Origin: Halobacillus fulvus
GTDB lineage: Bacteria > Bacillota > Bacilli > Bacillales > Halobacillaceae
Length of the DNA: 64,000 bases
Assembly: GCA_004078665.1 (NCBI GenBank)
Contig: SCFO01000001.1
Coordinates: 88,377-152,376, forward strand
Direction of reading: 5' to 3'
In this document: piece after piece, positions 17,439 to 26,581 of the stretch
Layout of the letters: every line of letters begins with the position of its first letter
How positions within the stretch are numbered: the stretch's first letter is position 1
Program-made: the position numbers and the translations under genes
Notes under the pieces: generated by a model
What the model was told of the DNA's origin: nothing
The model's input: the letters and a program-made list of their open reading frames with translations, nothing else
Database searches by the model: none

Positions 17439-19388
17439 ATGGCAGATGCGATTCAAATCAAATTTCCAGATGGCAACGCGAAAGAGTTTGACCGAGGCAT
17501 CACCGGCGAAGAAATCGCTCACTCCATCTCTCCAGGCTTGAGGAAGCAAGCGCTGGCGATTAAATTAGATGGAGAACCTTACGATTTGCGGCGTCCGATT
17601 GAAGAGGATGGCACCATCGAAATTTTGACTTATAAAAACCCAGAAGGCATAGAGGTACTTCGACACTCTACAGCCCACCTTATGGCACAGGCGATCAAAC
17701 GCCTCTACGGACAGGATGTCAAGCTTGGGATTGGACCGGTCATTGAGAATGGGTTTTACTACGATATCGATATGGAGCATTCCCTGACTCCAGAAGATCT
17801 ACCGAAAATCGAAAAAGAAATGCAGCGAATTGTCGATGAAAACCTAGAAGTAAAACGCATTGAAGTCTCGCGTGAAGAGGCGAAAGAAAAGTATCGCGAA
17901 ATCGGAGATGACTTGAAGCTTGAGTTAATTGAGGATATCCCAGAAGGTGAACAGGTGACGTTCTACGAACAGGGTGAATTCTTCGACCTTTGCCGTGGTG
18001 TACACGTTCCACAGACAAGCAAAATCAAGATCTTCAAATTGTTGAACATTTCGGGTGCCTACTGGCGCGGTGACAGCGACAATAAAATGCTGCAGCGGAT
18101 TTACGGAACAGCTTTTGAGAAAAAAGCTCATCTTGACGAATATCTGCACATGCTCGAAGAAGCAAAAGAGCGTGATCACCGGAAGCTCGGGAAAGAACTT
18201 GAAATCTTCGCGGTCAATCAACAGGTTGGTCAAGGACTTCCGTTATGGTTGCCTAAAGGAGCGACAATCCGTCGTACAATTGAACGCTATATTGTCGATA
18301 CAGAAGAGCGTCTTGGTTATGACCACGTGTACACACCTGTCTTAGGAAATGTAGATTTATACAAAACAAGTGGACACTGGGATCATTATCAGGATGATAT
18401 GTTCCCTGTCATGGAAATGGACAACGAGGATCTGGTCCTTCGTCCGATGAACTGTCCGCACCATATGATGGTCTATAAAAACCAGTTCTACAGCTACCGT
18501 AACTTGCCGGTTCGTATTGCAGAATTAGGGACAATGCACCGCCACGAAATGTCCGGTGCCTTAGCAGGTTTGCAGCGTGTCCGAGCGATGACATTGAACG
18601 ACGCTCACATTTTCGCACGCCCAGACCAGCTGAAGGATGAGTTCAAGCGAGTTGTCCGTCTCGTTCAAGAAGTGTACCGAGATTTCGGTTTGAATGATTA
18701 CTATTTCCGCTTGTCCTACCGCGATCCAGAAGATAAGAAGAAATATGTAGACAACGATGAGATGTGGGACAAAGCGCAGGCGATGCTTAAGGAAACAATG
18801 GAAGAAATGGAGCTTGAATATTTGGAAGCAGAAGGCGAAGCCGCTTTCTACGGTCCTAAGCTTGACGTTCAGGTGAAGACAGCGCTTGGGAAGGATGAAA
18901 CGTTGTCGACTGTTCAGTTGGACTTCCACTTGCCGGAGCGTTTTGACCTGACTTATGTCGGGGAAGATGGAAAAGACCATCGTCCCGTCGTCATTCACCG
19001 TGGAGTCGTTTCGACAATGGAACGTTTCGTTGCCTTCCTCATCGAAGAATACAAAGGAGCATTTCCAACTTGGCTCGCTCCTGTTCAGGCGAAAATCATT
19101 CCGGTTTCAGCAGACGCTCACCTCGATTATGCGAAGAAGCTTGAAGACGAGTTGAGAGAAGCGGGGATCCGCGTAGAATTAGACGAACGGAATGAAAAAA
19201 TCGGCTACAAGATTCGAGAAGCGCAAATGCAGAAGGTGCCATTCCAGCTTGTTGTCGGTGACAAAGAAATCGAGGATCACGCTGTGAATGTCCGTCTTTA
19301 CGGAGAACAGAATTCTGAAACAAAATCTGTTGAGAAGTTTATTGAAGAAATTCGTAATGAGATCGATCAGAAGCTCTTGCGAAAATAA
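17439..19388 (+). CDS. thrS: Threonyl-tRNA synthetase
   Basis: Class II synthetase that charges tRNA-Thr. 649 residues with the full bacterial set: TGS domain (about 1-63), the second editing domain with [10 protein letters not shown] (about 70-240), the catalytic core with the zinc-binding Cys in MNCPHHM and class II motif 2 around [10 protein letters not shown], and the anticodon-binding domain (about 540-640). GAGGAG precedes the ATG. Controlled by the T-box just upstream. Confidence 0.97.
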   Translation: MADAIQIKFPDGNAKEFDRGITGEEIAHSISPGLRKQALAIKLDGEPYDLRRPIEEDGTIEILTYKNPEGIEVLRHSTAHLMAQAIKRLYGQDVKLGIGPVIENGFYYDIDMEHSLTPEDLPKIEKEMQRIVDENLEVKRIEVSREEAKEKYREIGDDLKLELIEDIPEGEQVTFYEQGEFFDLCRGVHVPQTSKIKIFKLLNISGAYWRGDSDNKMLQRIYGTAFEKKAHLDEYLHMLEEAKERDHRKLGKELEIFAVNQQVGQGLPLWLPKGATIRRTIERYIVDTEERLGYDHVYTPVLGNVDLYKTSGHWDHYQDDMFPVMEMDNEDLVLRPMNCPHHMMVYKNQFYSYRNLPVRIAELGTMHRHEMSGALAGLQRVRAMTLNDAHIFARPDQLKDEFKRVVRLVQEVYRDFGLNDYYFRLSYRDPEDKKKYVDNDEMWDKAQAMLKETMEEMELEYLEAEGEAAFYGPKLDVQVKTALGKDETLSTVQLDFHLPERFDLTYVGEDGKDHRPVVIHRGVVSTMERFVAFLIEEYKGAFPTWLAPVQAKIIPVSADAHLDYAKKLEDELREAGIRVELDERNEKIGYKIREAQMQKVPFQLVVGDKEIEDHAVNVRLYGEQNSETKSVEKFIEEIRNEIDQKLLRK

Positions 19389-19396
19389 GATGGGGG

Positions 19397-19426
19397 AAAA
19401 CCGCGAACTCACCTTCGCGGTTTTTT
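19397..19426 (+). terminator. Terminator after thrS
   Basis: AAAACCGCGAA pairs with TTCGCGGTTTT, followed by TT, 8 bases after the stop. Confidence 0.9.
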
Positions 19427-19553
19427 CTGTTTAAAATGATCTTCTCCCATTATATTTTCGTGGTTTGTTTACATGTAAGGAGAAAACCCCTTGATTTTTA
19501 TATGGATTTCCCTTAACCTAATAAAGGCGTTCATATTTATGTCCATCTTATTG

Positions 19554-19582
19554 TTGACAACATATATGAGGCATGCTATTAT
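19554..19582 (+). promoter_or_regulatory. Sigma-A promoter of infC-rpmI-rplT
   Basis: TTGACA, a 17-base spacer and TATTAT: a near-consensus promoter about 215 bases before infC. Confidence 0.8.
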
Positions 19583-19589
19583 TGTTTAG

Positions 19590-19735
19590 GTAACTGAATG
19601 AACGGATCTAGAGACAAGTAGAAGCACCCGCTTCTCACCTGACTGACGCTAATCGCAGTTGGCAGGTCATTATCCCTTGAATGTGTACAGGATAAGTGTG
19701 GGTGCAGTATGTGTACCGACGCTTTTTTTATGACT
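19590..19735 (+). promoter_or_regulatory. Ribosomal protein L20 leader
   Basis: Structured leader with the GAAGCACCCGCTTCTCACC stretch typical of Bacillus infC leaders and a matching GGGTGC further on (about 19700), ending at a weak hairpin and a T7 run (about 19725). In B. subtilis L20 binds such a leader and causes termination before infC. The assignment rests on motif recall and position. Confidence 0.7.
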
Positions 19736-19798
19736 TCAAAATCTTGTCGATGACAGATCTTTTATAAGTTTTCTAAAATCCGATGGAGGTGGCTCGAT

Positions 19799-20320
19799 AT
19801 TAGCAAGGATAACATGAACGTGAATGAAAAAATCCGTGCCCGTGAAGTTCGTCTGATCGATGTGAATGGGGAGCAGCTTGGTATTAAATCCCGTAACGAA
19901 GCTTTAGATATCGCTGCTAGAGCGAATCTGGATCTTGTTATGGTGGCACCAAATGCGAAGCCTCCAGTATGTCGAGTGATGGATTACGGAAAATACCGTT
20001 TCGAGCAGCAGAAGAAAGAAAAAGAAGCTCGCAAAAAGCAAACGGTCATCAAGGTGAAAGAAATTCGTCTTAGCCCGAACATTGAAGAGCATGATTTCAA
20101 TACGAAATTGCGTAATGCTCGCAAGTTCCTAAGTAAAGGCGACAAAGTGAAAGCATCTGTCCGTTTCCGCGGTCGTGCGATCACACACAAAGAACTTGGT
20201 CAAGATGTACTTGAACGCGTTGCGGAAGAGTGCAAAGATATTGCCCAGGTTGAGACCAAGCCGAAAATGGAAGGTCGTAGTATGTTCTTAATGCTTGCTC
20301 CTCTTAATAACGAGAAGTAA
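19799..20320 (+). CDS. infC: Translation initiation factor IF-3, AUU start
   Basis: IF-3 binds the 30S subunit, rejects non-cognate start codons and keeps subunits apart. 173 residues: N-domain (about 10-80), lysine-rich linker ([20 protein letters not shown]), C-domain. The frame is open before the first ATG (19814) back to ATT at 19799, preceded by GGAGGTGG with 6-8 bases of spacing; the ATG has no such site. AUU as the infC start codon is known in Bacillus and E. coli and is the basis of IF-3 autoregulation. Confidence 0.93.
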   Translation: MSKDNMNVNEKIRAREVRLIDVNGEQLGIKSRNEALDIAARANLDLVMVAPNAKPPVCRVMDYGKYRFEQQKKEKEARKKQTVIKVKEIRLSPNIEEHDFNTKLRNARKFLSKGDKVKASVRFRGRAITHKELGQDVLERVAEECKDIAQVETKPKMEGRSMFLMLAPLNNEK

Positions 20321-20352
20321 GCGCCTGAATCAAGTCAAAGGAGGAAATTCAC

Positions 20353-20550
20353 ATGCCAAAAATGAAGACCCACAAAGGTTCTCAAAAACGCTTCAAAAAG
20401 ACTGGAACAGGTAAGGTAAAACGCTCCCACGCGTTCACAAGCCACTTGTTCGCTAACAAATCTACTAAAGCAAAGCGTAAATTGCGTAAAGATGCATTAG
20501 TTTCTGCTGGAGACTACCGCCGCATCAAGCACATGCTTCCAAAAGACTAA
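20353..20550 (+). CDS. rpmI: Ribosomal protein bL35
   Basis: 65-residue, strongly basic 50S protein opening [20 protein letters not shown], the bL35 signature. AAAGGAGG ribosome-binding site. Second gene of infC-rpmI-rplT, under the L20 leader. Confidence 0.97.
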   Translation: MPKMKTHKGSQKRFKKTGTGKVKRSHAFTSHLFANKSTKAKRKLRKDALVSAGDYRRIKHMLPKD

Positions 20551-20582
20551 TATAAAGAACGAAACATTTAGGAGGGATTCCA

Positions 20583-20939
20583 ATGCCACGAGTAAAAGGT
20601 GGAACAGTGACACGTAAACGTCGTAATCGTGTCCTTAAACTAGCAAAAGGTTATTATGGTTCAAAACACGCACTATTCAGAACTGCTAAGCAACAAGTAA
20701 TGAAGTCCGGTCAGTATGCTTACCGTGACCGTCGTCAGAAAAAACGTGACTTCCGTAAACTTTGGATTGCACGTATCAACGCCGCTGCGCGTCTGAACGA
20801 CATTTCTTACAGCCGTCTAATGCACGGTCTTAAGCTTGCAGGAATCGAAGTGAACCGTAAGATGCTTGCTGATCTTGCTGTCAACGATGAGAAAGCATTC
20901 GCAAGCCTTGCAGAGCAAGCAAAATCTGCTCTTAAATAA
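20583..20939 (+). CDS. rplT: Ribosomal protein bL20
   Basis: 118 residues, basic. bL20 is an early-assembly 23S rRNA-binding protein and the translational/transcriptional repressor of this operon through the leader. The N-terminal extension ([16 protein letters not shown]) and the globular C-terminal part ([25 protein letters not shown]) are typical. Preceded by AGGAGGG. Confidence 0.97.
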   Translation: MPRVKGGTVTRKRRNRVLKLAKGYYGSKHALFRTAKQQVMKSGQYAYRDRRQKKRDFRKLWIARINAAARLNDISYSRLMHGLKLAGIEVNRKMLADLAVNDEKAFASLAEQAKSALK

Positions 20940-20949
20940 AGAGATGATG

Positions 20950-20985
20950 AGACCATTTCCGTTCGGTAGGAAATGGTCTTTTTTT
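20950..20985 (+). terminator. Terminator after rplT
   Basis: AGACCATTTCC pairs with GGAAATGGTCT, followed by TTTTTT. Confidence 0.92.
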
Positions 20986-21030
20986 CTATGCTTTTGATGA
21001 TAAACTTCAGACAACGAGGAGGGAATGTCG

Positions 21031-21309
21031 ATGCCATCATGGGTCGGAATCTTTTTAGTCTATTTAATCGGAATGAACCTGTCCATGTATTTTCTTATGT
21101 GGGAAGATAAACGAAGAGCTCGAAAGCAAAAATGGAGAATCGAAGAAAAACGCCTATGGATCATCGCCGCACTTGGAGGAGCCATCGGAGGCTGGCTTGC
21201 GATGCGTCTGCTACGCCATAAAAACCAGAACAAAGCATTTGCCGTCGGTCTGCCGGGACTTGCTATCGTGTACCTCGGAATCCTGCTGCTGATTGACACC
21301 GTGTTCTAG
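21031..21309 (+). CDS. ysdA: DUF1294 membrane protein (YsdA-like)
   Basis: 92-residue integral membrane protein of the DUF1294 family: TM1 (about 4-24, ending NLSMYFLMWEDKRRARKQKWRI, a family hallmark), then a glycine-rich segment (LGGAIGGWLAMRLLRHKNQNKAF) and TM3 at the C-terminus. Function unknown. The second ATG (21031) has GAGGAGGG at 7 bases; the ATG at 21025 is too near. Its position after rplT matches B. subtilis ysdA. Confidence 0.85.
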   Translation: MPSWVGIFLVYLIGMNLSMYFLMWEDKRRARKQKWRIEEKRLWIIAALGGAIGGWLAMRLLRHKNQNKAFAVGLPGLAIVYLGILLLIDTVF

Positions 21310-21352
21310 CTGCACTTCTCTCTACATAAAATGTAGTCAGGGAGGGGAGGAG

Positions 21353-21925
21353 ATGGGCGAGACATCCACGACAGTCCTTCAGTGGCTGGAACATCAGGAA
21401 GCCTGGGCACCGCTCTTGTTCATCGCGATTCATTTACTGAGACCGTTCTTCTTTTTACCTGTCATGCTTGTCTGTATCACGGGAGGCGTTTTGTTTGGTC
21501 CGATAGCAGGTACAGCATATTCTGTCATCGGCACGATGCTTTCGAGCCTGCTTTTTTACAAGACGATCCGGTTCTTGCCTTCTGTTTTAAAAAAGCTGAG
21601 AGGGTTGAAGGGAAAATGGTTGAAGCGGCATTCTGATTTAACGGTCCAGCAAGTAGCTATCTTAAGGCTTATTCCATTTATACATTTTCATTTATTATCG
21701 TACTGTTTACTTGAAATAAGTGCGGATTTTAAAGAGTATGCGAAATCCTCTTTGTTCGCGAATTTCCCGCTTGCCGTTGTCTACACATCGATAGGACAAT
21801 GGCTGACGCTGTTCTCTGTACCTGTCATGCTTCTGTTGTCATCCCTGTTGGTCTTACTTTGTTTCATGATCCGGAAGAAATGTGAAGTCGTACTATGGCG
21901 GGACTTCTTCCAACCGAGTCCATAA
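21353..21925 (+). CDS. TVP38/TMEM64 family membrane protein (YtxB-like)
   Basis: 190 residues with five to six membrane segments and the VTT/SNARE-associated (DedA-superfamily) motif GGVLFGPIAGTAYSVIGTMLSSLLFY, followed by the LRLIPFIHFHLLSY segment. Related proteins are linked to lipid flipping or membrane homeostasis, but the role of this one is unknown. The ATG at 21353 follows GGGAGGGGAGGAG; a longer in-frame extension into the upstream gene is rejected. It ends at a bidirectional terminator shared with ysdB. Confidence 0.8.
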   Translation: MGETSTTVLQWLEHQEAWAPLLFIAIHLLRPFFFLPVMLVCITGGVLFGPIAGTAYSVIGTMLSSLLFYKTIRFLPSVLKKLRGLKGKWLKRHSDLTVQQVAILRLIPFIHFHLLSYCLLEISADFKEYAKSSLFANFPLAVVYTSIGQWLTLFSVPVMLLLSSLLVLLCFMIRKKCEVVLWRDFFQPSP

Positions 21926-21957
21926 AAAAACGCGGCCTTGTAGAGGTCGCGTTTTTA
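21924..21957. terminator. Bidirectional terminator between ytxB-like gene and ysdB
   Basis: AAAAACGCGGCCT pairs with AGGTCGCGTTTTT; A-run on one side and T-run on the other serve both convergent genes. Confidence 0.85.
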
Positions 21958-22353
21958 GTCGTTTTTTATCGGTCTAATAATCAGGCGGTTAATCGGATAT
22001 TTCCAGTCGATGGAGGCGTACGGATAGCGCATCAAAATCTCTTGTTCCATAAAGTATAAGTCTTCGCGTTCAAGCCCCTGCAATTTCTCTGGGTTGTGGG
22101 CACTTACGTTGATGGTCACCACTTCAAAAGAATCCTCCGTCGTCCCGAGGTACTTTTCTCCTTCAAATACAAAGCCTTTGTAGGTCATTAAAAAATTCTC
22201 TTTGGTATTTTCTTTATTATCATGAAAATAAAATTCTTGGTGTTCCTGGGCAAGATCCAGTTTTCTTCTAGGGTTCTTGATATATTTATAGGCCGTGTAA
22301 ATGATGAACGCAATGGCAATCAATAATAACAACCGAAACAACAGGACGATCAT
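21955..22353 (-). CDS. ysdB: YsdB, sigma-W pathway protein
   Basis: 132 residues: one N-terminal membrane anchor (about 3-22), then a cytoplasmic domain with YIKNPRRKLDLAQ and EFYFHDN typical of YsdB. In B. subtilis YsdB influences activation of sigma-W and is itself in that regulon; its mechanism is unclear. Consistent with this, a sigma-W-like promoter lies just upstream (22388-22416). Confidence 0.85.
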   Translation of the reverse strand: MIVLLFRLLLLIAIAFIIYTAYKYIKNPRRKLDLAQEHQEFYFHDNKENTKENFLMTYKGFVFEGEKYLGTTEDSFEVVTINVSAHNPEKLQGLEREDLYFMEQEILMRYPYASIDWKYPINRLIIRPIKND

Positions 22354-22387
22354 TTGTCTTACCCCCTAATCATGGGTTATTAGCATA

Positions 22388-22416
22388 CATACGAATGACC
22401 GTGTCGTTACGTTTCA
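22388..22416 (-). promoter_or_regulatory. Sigma-W-type promoter of ysdB
   Basis: Read on the minus strand: TGAAAC (22416-22411), 17 bases, CGTATG (22393-22388). It agrees with the sigma-W consensus apart from a spacer one base longer than the commonest, and lies 35 bases before the ysdB start. Confidence 0.6.
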
Positions 22417-22465
22417 AAAAATGTTACATTTATTTAAGAAATATTTGAAAAAGGATGATGAGACG

Positions 22466-22951
22466 ATGAATTGGGAAGCTTTATATCATAAACAACGACA
22501 ATTGGATCGTTATATAGAAGAACACCAGGGAGTGACGAAGGGGAGTAAAATAGAAGAAAAAACGTTGGCGCTGTTAGTAGAGTTAGGAGAACTCGCGAAC
22601 GAAACGAGATGCTTTAAGTTTTGGAGTACGAAAGGCGCAAGTGAGCAGCATGTAATACTAGAAGAATATGTAGACGGGCTTCACTTTTTATTATCTTTAG
22701 GACTGGACCTTGATATGCGTTACGATTATGAGACCATCGAACATAGCGCGGATCACTTGATGGATGCCTTCCTCCAAGTTTATTCGGCCATTGATGACTT
22801 CCGTAAAGGGCAGACAAAAGAGGCCTATCAAATCCTTTTTACAGCGTTCCTTGATCTTGGTCATCAGCTCGGATTTTCGCCCCAGGACATCATGAATGCT
22901 TATCACGAAAAAAATGAAGTCAACTTTGAAAGACAGGACCAAGGGTACTAG
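22466..22951 (+). CDS. dUTP diphosphatase, dimeric (all-alpha NTP-PPase) type
   Basis: Hydrolyses dUTP to dUMP, protecting DNA from uracil and feeding dTMP synthesis. 161 residues of the dimeric dUTPase/MazG-like family: metal-binding ELGELANETRCFKFW near 40-55 and EEYVDGLHFLLSLG near 65-80 supply the acidic side chains. The ATG at 22466 follows AAAAAGGATGATGAG; an upstream in-frame ATG (22421) would add 15 residues of unclear value. Located between ysdB and ysdC. Confidence 0.85.
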   Translation: MNWEALYHKQRQLDRYIEEHQGVTKGSKIEEKTLALLVELGELANETRCFKFWSTKGASEQHVILEEYVDGLHFLLSLGLDLDMRYDYETIEHSADHLMDAFLQVYSAIDDFRKGQTKEAYQILFTAFLDLGHQLGFSPQDIMNAYHEKNEVNFERQDQGY

Positions 22952-23034
22952 AGGGGAAATAGACGTAATTTTTTGTGAAATCGCTTCAAACGGTATATAA
23001 TGATGGATGGAAATGAAAAGGAGGAAATGTACAT

Positions 23035-24120
23035 ATGGTCAAAAAAGATGAAACATTAGCGATGTTAAAAGATTTAACAGATGCAAAAGGCGTTCCGGGA
23101 AATGAAAAAGAAGCCCGAGAGGTTATGAAGAACTTTATTTCCCCTTATGCCGATGAAGTGTTTACGGATAACCTTGGCAGCTTGATTGCGAAGAAGGTAG
23201 GGAATAAAAAAGGACCGAGCGTCATGGTAGCTGGTCACCTTGACGAAGTCGGCTTTATGATTACGCGTATCGATGACAATGGGTACTTATACTTTCAGCC
23301 TGTAGGAGGCTGGTGGAGCCAGGTCATGCTCGCTCAGCGTGTGACGATTATGACACGCAAAGGAGACCTTACAGGCGTGATTGGTTCAACACCACCGCAT
23401 ATCCTGCCACCTGAAAAGCGTAAGAAGGCTGTTGAAATCAAAGATATGTTCATCGATATCGGAGCTTCCAGCAGGGAAGAAGCGGAAGAGTTTGGAGTGA
23501 AGCCGGGCGATTCTGTTGTTCCTTACTTTGAATTTACGCAGATGAAAAATGAAAAGATGCTCTTGGCAAAAGCATGGGATAACCGAATCGGCTGTGCGAT
23601 TGCGATTGAAGTGTTGAAACGCCTTAAAGGTGAAAAGCATCCGAATATCGTTTATGGTGTAGGAACGGTGCAGGAGGAAGTTGGACTTCGTGGCGCACGC
23701 ACGTCTGCCAACTTGATCAATCCGGATATTGCGTTCGGTGTAGACGTTGGAATTGCAGGAGATACACCTGGGATTTCAGACAAAGATGCTCAAAGTAAAA
23801 TGGGTAAAGGCCCGCAAATCATCCTTTATGATGCATCCATGGTATCTCATAAAGGACTGCGCGATTTTGTGACGGACACGGCGGATACGAACGATATCCC
23901 ATATCAGTTCGACTCTATGCCTGGTGGCGGTACGGATTCCGGAGCCATCCACTTGAGTCATGATGGTGTTCCAGCGCTTTCAATTACGATTGCGACGCGC
24001 TATATCCATTCACATGCCGCGATGCTTCACCGAGATGATTTCGAAAATGCAGTCAACCTGATTGTTGAAGTCATTAAAGGATTAGATGCAGACAAAGTAA
24101 AAGAAATTACATTCCAATAA
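23035..24120 (+). CDS. ysdC: M42 family metallo-aminopeptidase YsdC
   Basis: Dinuclear-metal aminopeptidase of the M42/glutamyl-aminopeptidase group that trims peptides, likely as a dodecamer. 361 residues with the metal ligands in GHLDEVGFM (about 64), KAWDNRIG (about 180), [10 protein letters not shown] (catalytic Glu pair, about 212), [10 protein letters not shown] and the late [13 protein letters not shown]. Strong AAGGAGG site. Single-gene unit ended by a terminator. Confidence 0.92.
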   Translation: MVKKDETLAMLKDLTDAKGVPGNEKEAREVMKNFISPYADEVFTDNLGSLIAKKVGNKKGPSVMVAGHLDEVGFMITRIDDNGYLYFQPVGGWWSQVMLAQRVTIMTRKGDLTGVIGSTPPHILPPEKRKKAVEIKDMFIDIGASSREEAEEFGVKPGDSVVPYFEFTQMKNEKMLLAKAWDNRIGCAIAIEVLKRLKGEKHPNIVYGVGTVQEEVGLRGARTSANLINPDIAFGVDVGIAGDTPGISDKDAQSKMGKGPQIILYDASMVSHKGLRDFVTDTADTNDIPYQFDSMPGGGTDSGAIHLSHDGVPALSITIATRYIHSHAAMLHRDDFENAVNLIVEVIKGLDADKVKEITFQ

Positions 24121-24127
24121 GATATAG

Positions 24128-24161
24128 AAGCCAACCTTGATTCGTCAGGGTTGGCTTTTTC
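24128..24161. terminator. Terminator between ysdC and sspI
   Basis: GAAGCCAACCTTGA pairs with TCAGGGTTGGCTTTTTC; it can serve both converging genes. Confidence 0.85.
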
Positions 24162-24164
24162 TTA

Positions 24165-24374
24165 TTATTGCTTCAATCCCTGCTCCAAAGCAGAAAGGAT
24201 CTCTTTCCGGTCCTGTTCATTCGACTCTTTCCAAAGAACTTCAAAAAACACGCCCAATCCTGGCAACGTTTTTTCTTCTCCCTTTTGAAGCGCATCGTCG
24301 ATTGTCGCTTGCAGTTGTTGTGCGCTATGGCCGGTGACATTTGAAAGAATTGCGGCTCTTAAATTTAAATCCAT
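24165..24374 (-). CDS. sspI: Small acid-soluble spore protein I
   Basis: 69-residue spore-core protein of the SspI family, made in the forespore. It opens [17 protein letters not shown] and keeps the [11 protein letters not shown] segment characteristic of the family. A strong AGGAGGAAAT site precedes the start. A sigma-G promoter is expected upstream, but I could not point to clear boxes. Confidence 0.93.
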   Translation of the reverse strand: MDLNLRAAILSNVTGHSAQQLQATIDDALQKGEEKTLPGLGVFFEVLWKESNEQDRKEILSALEQGLKQ

Positions 24375-24478
24375 CTAGATTTCCTCCTTTAAGTCAACAT
24401 TCGTCACGGTTAGTTTGACCAATTTGAAGGATGATATGTATGATGAAAAGGAAATGAAATGAAAAATGAGGGAAATGT

Positions 24479-25213
24479 ATGCTGACATCCATCCAAAATC
24501 CGAAAGTAAAAGAATGGCGAAAGCTTCAAAAGAAAAAAAATCGAACGAAAGAAAAGAAATTCCTCGTAGAAGGCCATCATCTCGTCGAAGAGGTGCTGAA
24601 AAGTGATTATTCTGTGGAAGAGCTGATCAAGAGGGAAGGCACTGATTTCGAGGTTTCCTTAGATATACCCGTTACTGAAGTGAGTGACCAGGTGTTTGAC
24701 GCCATCGCTTCAACAGAAACGCCGCAGGGCATCGCTGCTGTCGTTCACCAAAAGGATCAGCACTTTGAACCAGGTGACCTGACGTTAATGGTAGACGCGG
24801 TACAAGATCCGGGAAACCTTGGCACCATCATTCGTACGGCTGACGCTGCAGGATTCGATCAAGTGATTCTCGGGACGGGTACGGTCGATCCGTTTAACGA
24901 CAAAGTCATCCGCTCAACACAGGGCTCCTTATTCCATATTCCTTTTATCCAAGGAGATTTGGTGCCCTATATCGACGCCTTAAAGGAAGAAGGAGTGACG
25001 GTCTGGGCCTCGACTCTTACGGATGCGACGCCATATCAGCAGTTGAAATCCCCTGAGCGTGCAGCATTGATTGTCGGGAATGAAGGCCAGGGAATAGACG
25101 AATCGCTGACAAATTTGGCCGATCAACGCGTGTTTATTCCGATTTACGGCCAGGCTGAATCCTTGAACGTTGCGATTGCCTCAGCGATCCTGATGTACCA
25201 TCTGAAGAGCTAG
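24479..25213 (+). CDS. ysgA: TrmH/SpoU-family RNA 2'-O-methyltransferase (YsgA-like)
   Basis: SAM-dependent rRNA/tRNA ribose methyltransferase, 244 residues. The N-terminal part (SIQNPKVKEWRKLQKKKNR, then FLVEGHHLVEEVL) is the L30e-like RNA-binding substrate domain. The C-terminal SPOUT fold has the three motifs QDPGNLGTIIRTADAAG, IVGNEGQGI and PIYGQAESLNVAIASAIL, which form the trefoil knot. The exact target nucleotide is unknown. It sits directly before the pheST leader. Confidence 0.9.
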   Translation: MLTSIQNPKVKEWRKLQKKKNRTKEKKFLVEGHHLVEEVLKSDYSVEELIKREGTDFEVSLDIPVTEVSDQVFDAIASTETPQGIAAVVHQKDQHFEPGDLTLMVDAVQDPGNLGTIIRTADAAGFDQVILGTGTVDPFNDKVIRSTQGSLFHIPFIQGDLVPYIDALKEEGVTVWASTLTDATPYQQLKSPERAALIVGNEGQGIDESLTNLADQRVFIPIYGQAESLNVAIASAILMYHLKS

Positions 25214-25215
25214 GC

Positions 25216-25244
25216 TTGCAATTTCTTAAGTCATTCTCTATAAT
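25216..25244 (+). promoter_or_regulatory. pheST promoter
   Basis: TTGCAA, a 17-base spacer and TATAAT, just after the ysgA stop. Confidence 0.65.
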
Positions 25245-25259
25245 TATAAAAAGTTAAAA

Positions 25260-25512
25260 CTGCATAACAAAAGCGAAGAAAGAGCAAAGTAAATCTTTTG
25301 TAAATCGGTAAAGGGAGGAAGCATCATAGACTGCGAATGCTTCTATCGTGACAAAGATTGAAATTTCACTCTGGAGCTGATCACGTTTGTGATCCGGTGA
25401 TTACAGCCGTTATTGAACTCAAAGTGGGCATCTTTAGGGTGTCAACAAGGGTGGTACCGCGAAACGATTACACAAGTCTCGTCCCTTTTATAGGGAGGGG
25501 GCTTTTTTTATT
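25260..25512 (+). promoter_or_regulatory. T-box riboswitch of pheST
   Basis: Leader with the T-box core AGGGTGGTACCGCG at 25448-25461 and a following terminator-type stem (CCCTTTTATAGGG core, then T7). A TTC triplet in a Stem I loop region near 25370 could be the Phe specifier; that detail is tentative. Responds to uncharged tRNA-Phe. Confidence 0.92.
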
Positions 25513-25532
25513 TTTCGAAGGAGGAAGGAAAG

Positions 25533-26567
25533 ATGAAGGAACGTTTGGAGCAACTGAAGCAGGAAGCGTTGCAAAAAGTCGATCAGGCAACAGAAGTACA
25601 AAGCCTGAAAGACGTCAGAGTTGAATACTTAGGAAAAAAAGGTCCGATTACAGAAGTTCTGCGTGGAATGGGCAAGCTTTCCAAAGAAGAGCGTCCGGTC
25701 ATCGGCCAGCTTGCGAATGAAGTTCGTGAACAGATTGCTGATGCCATTGAATCGAAGCAGACGAAAATGGAAGAAGAAGCGTTAGAAAAACAGTTGGAAG
25801 AGGAAAGTGTGGATGTTACGTTACCAGGCCGTCCGGTACAGGTCGGCGGCCCTCATCTATTGACAAGTATCGTCGAGGAAATCGAAGACCTGTTCATCGG
25901 GATGGGCTTTGAAATTAAAGAAGGCCCGGAAGTGGAAACGGATTATTACAACTTTGAAGCATTGAACCTTCCGAAGGGGCATCCGGCGCGTGATATGCAA
26001 GATTCCTTCTATATTACTGAAGAGCTGTTGCTGCGTACTCATACCTCCCCTGTCCAAGCACGGACAATGGGACATAAAAACGGGAAAGAGCCTGTGAAAA
26101 TGATTTGTCCAGGGAAAGTATATCGCCGTGACACGGATGATGCGACGCACTCTCACCAGTTCACACAGATCGAAGGACTGCTTGTAGATAAACACGTCCG
26201 AATGAGTGACCTAAAAGGAGTGTTGAATGCCTTTGCCAAGCAAATGTTCGGGGAGGATCGTGACATTCGTCTTCGACCAAGCTTCTTCCCGTTCACAGAG
26301 CCTTCCGTAGAGATGGATATTTCTTGTAAAGTATGTGGAGGAAAAGGCTGCTCTGTATGTAAAGGAACCGGATGGATTGAAATCCTTGGAGCCGGAATGG
26401 TGCATCCGAACGTACTTGAAATGGCAGGGTATGATCCGGAAGAATACTCCGGCTTTGCGTTCGGCATGGGGCCTGAGCGGATCGCCATGTTGAAGTACGG
26501 AGTCGATGACATCCGTCACTTCTATACAAACGATATTCGATTCTTAAAACAGTACCATAAGGCATAA
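25533..26567 (+). CDS. pheS: Phenylalanyl-tRNA synthetase alpha subunit
   Basis: Catalytic subunit of the (alpha-beta)2 class II enzyme. 344 residues: an N-terminal coiled coil (about 1-85) that binds tRNA, then the aminoacylation core with motif 1 around [24 protein letters not shown] and motif 3 [21 protein letters not shown] precedes the ATG. pheT follows by 14 bases. Confidence 0.97.
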   Translation: MKERLEQLKQEALQKVDQATEVQSLKDVRVEYLGKKGPITEVLRGMGKLSKEERPVIGQLANEVREQIADAIESKQTKMEEEALEKQLEEESVDVTLPGRPVQVGGPHLLTSIVEEIEDLFIGMGFEIKEGPEVETDYYNFEALNLPKGHPARDMQDSFYITEELLLRTHTSPVQARTMGHKNGKEPVKMICPGKVYRRDTDDATHSHQFTQIEGLLVDKHVRMSDLKGVLNAFAKQMFGEDRDIRLRPSFFPFTEPSVEMDISCKVCGGKGCSVCKGTGWIEILGAGMVHPNVLEMAGYDPEEYSGFAFGMGPERIAMLKYGVDDIRHFYTNDIRFLKQYHKA

Positions 26568-26581
26568 GGAGGAAATGACTG

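Noticed and set aside
25358-25624. 88-codon frame upstream of and into pheS
   Set aside because: It covers the pheST T-box leader and is out of frame with pheS.
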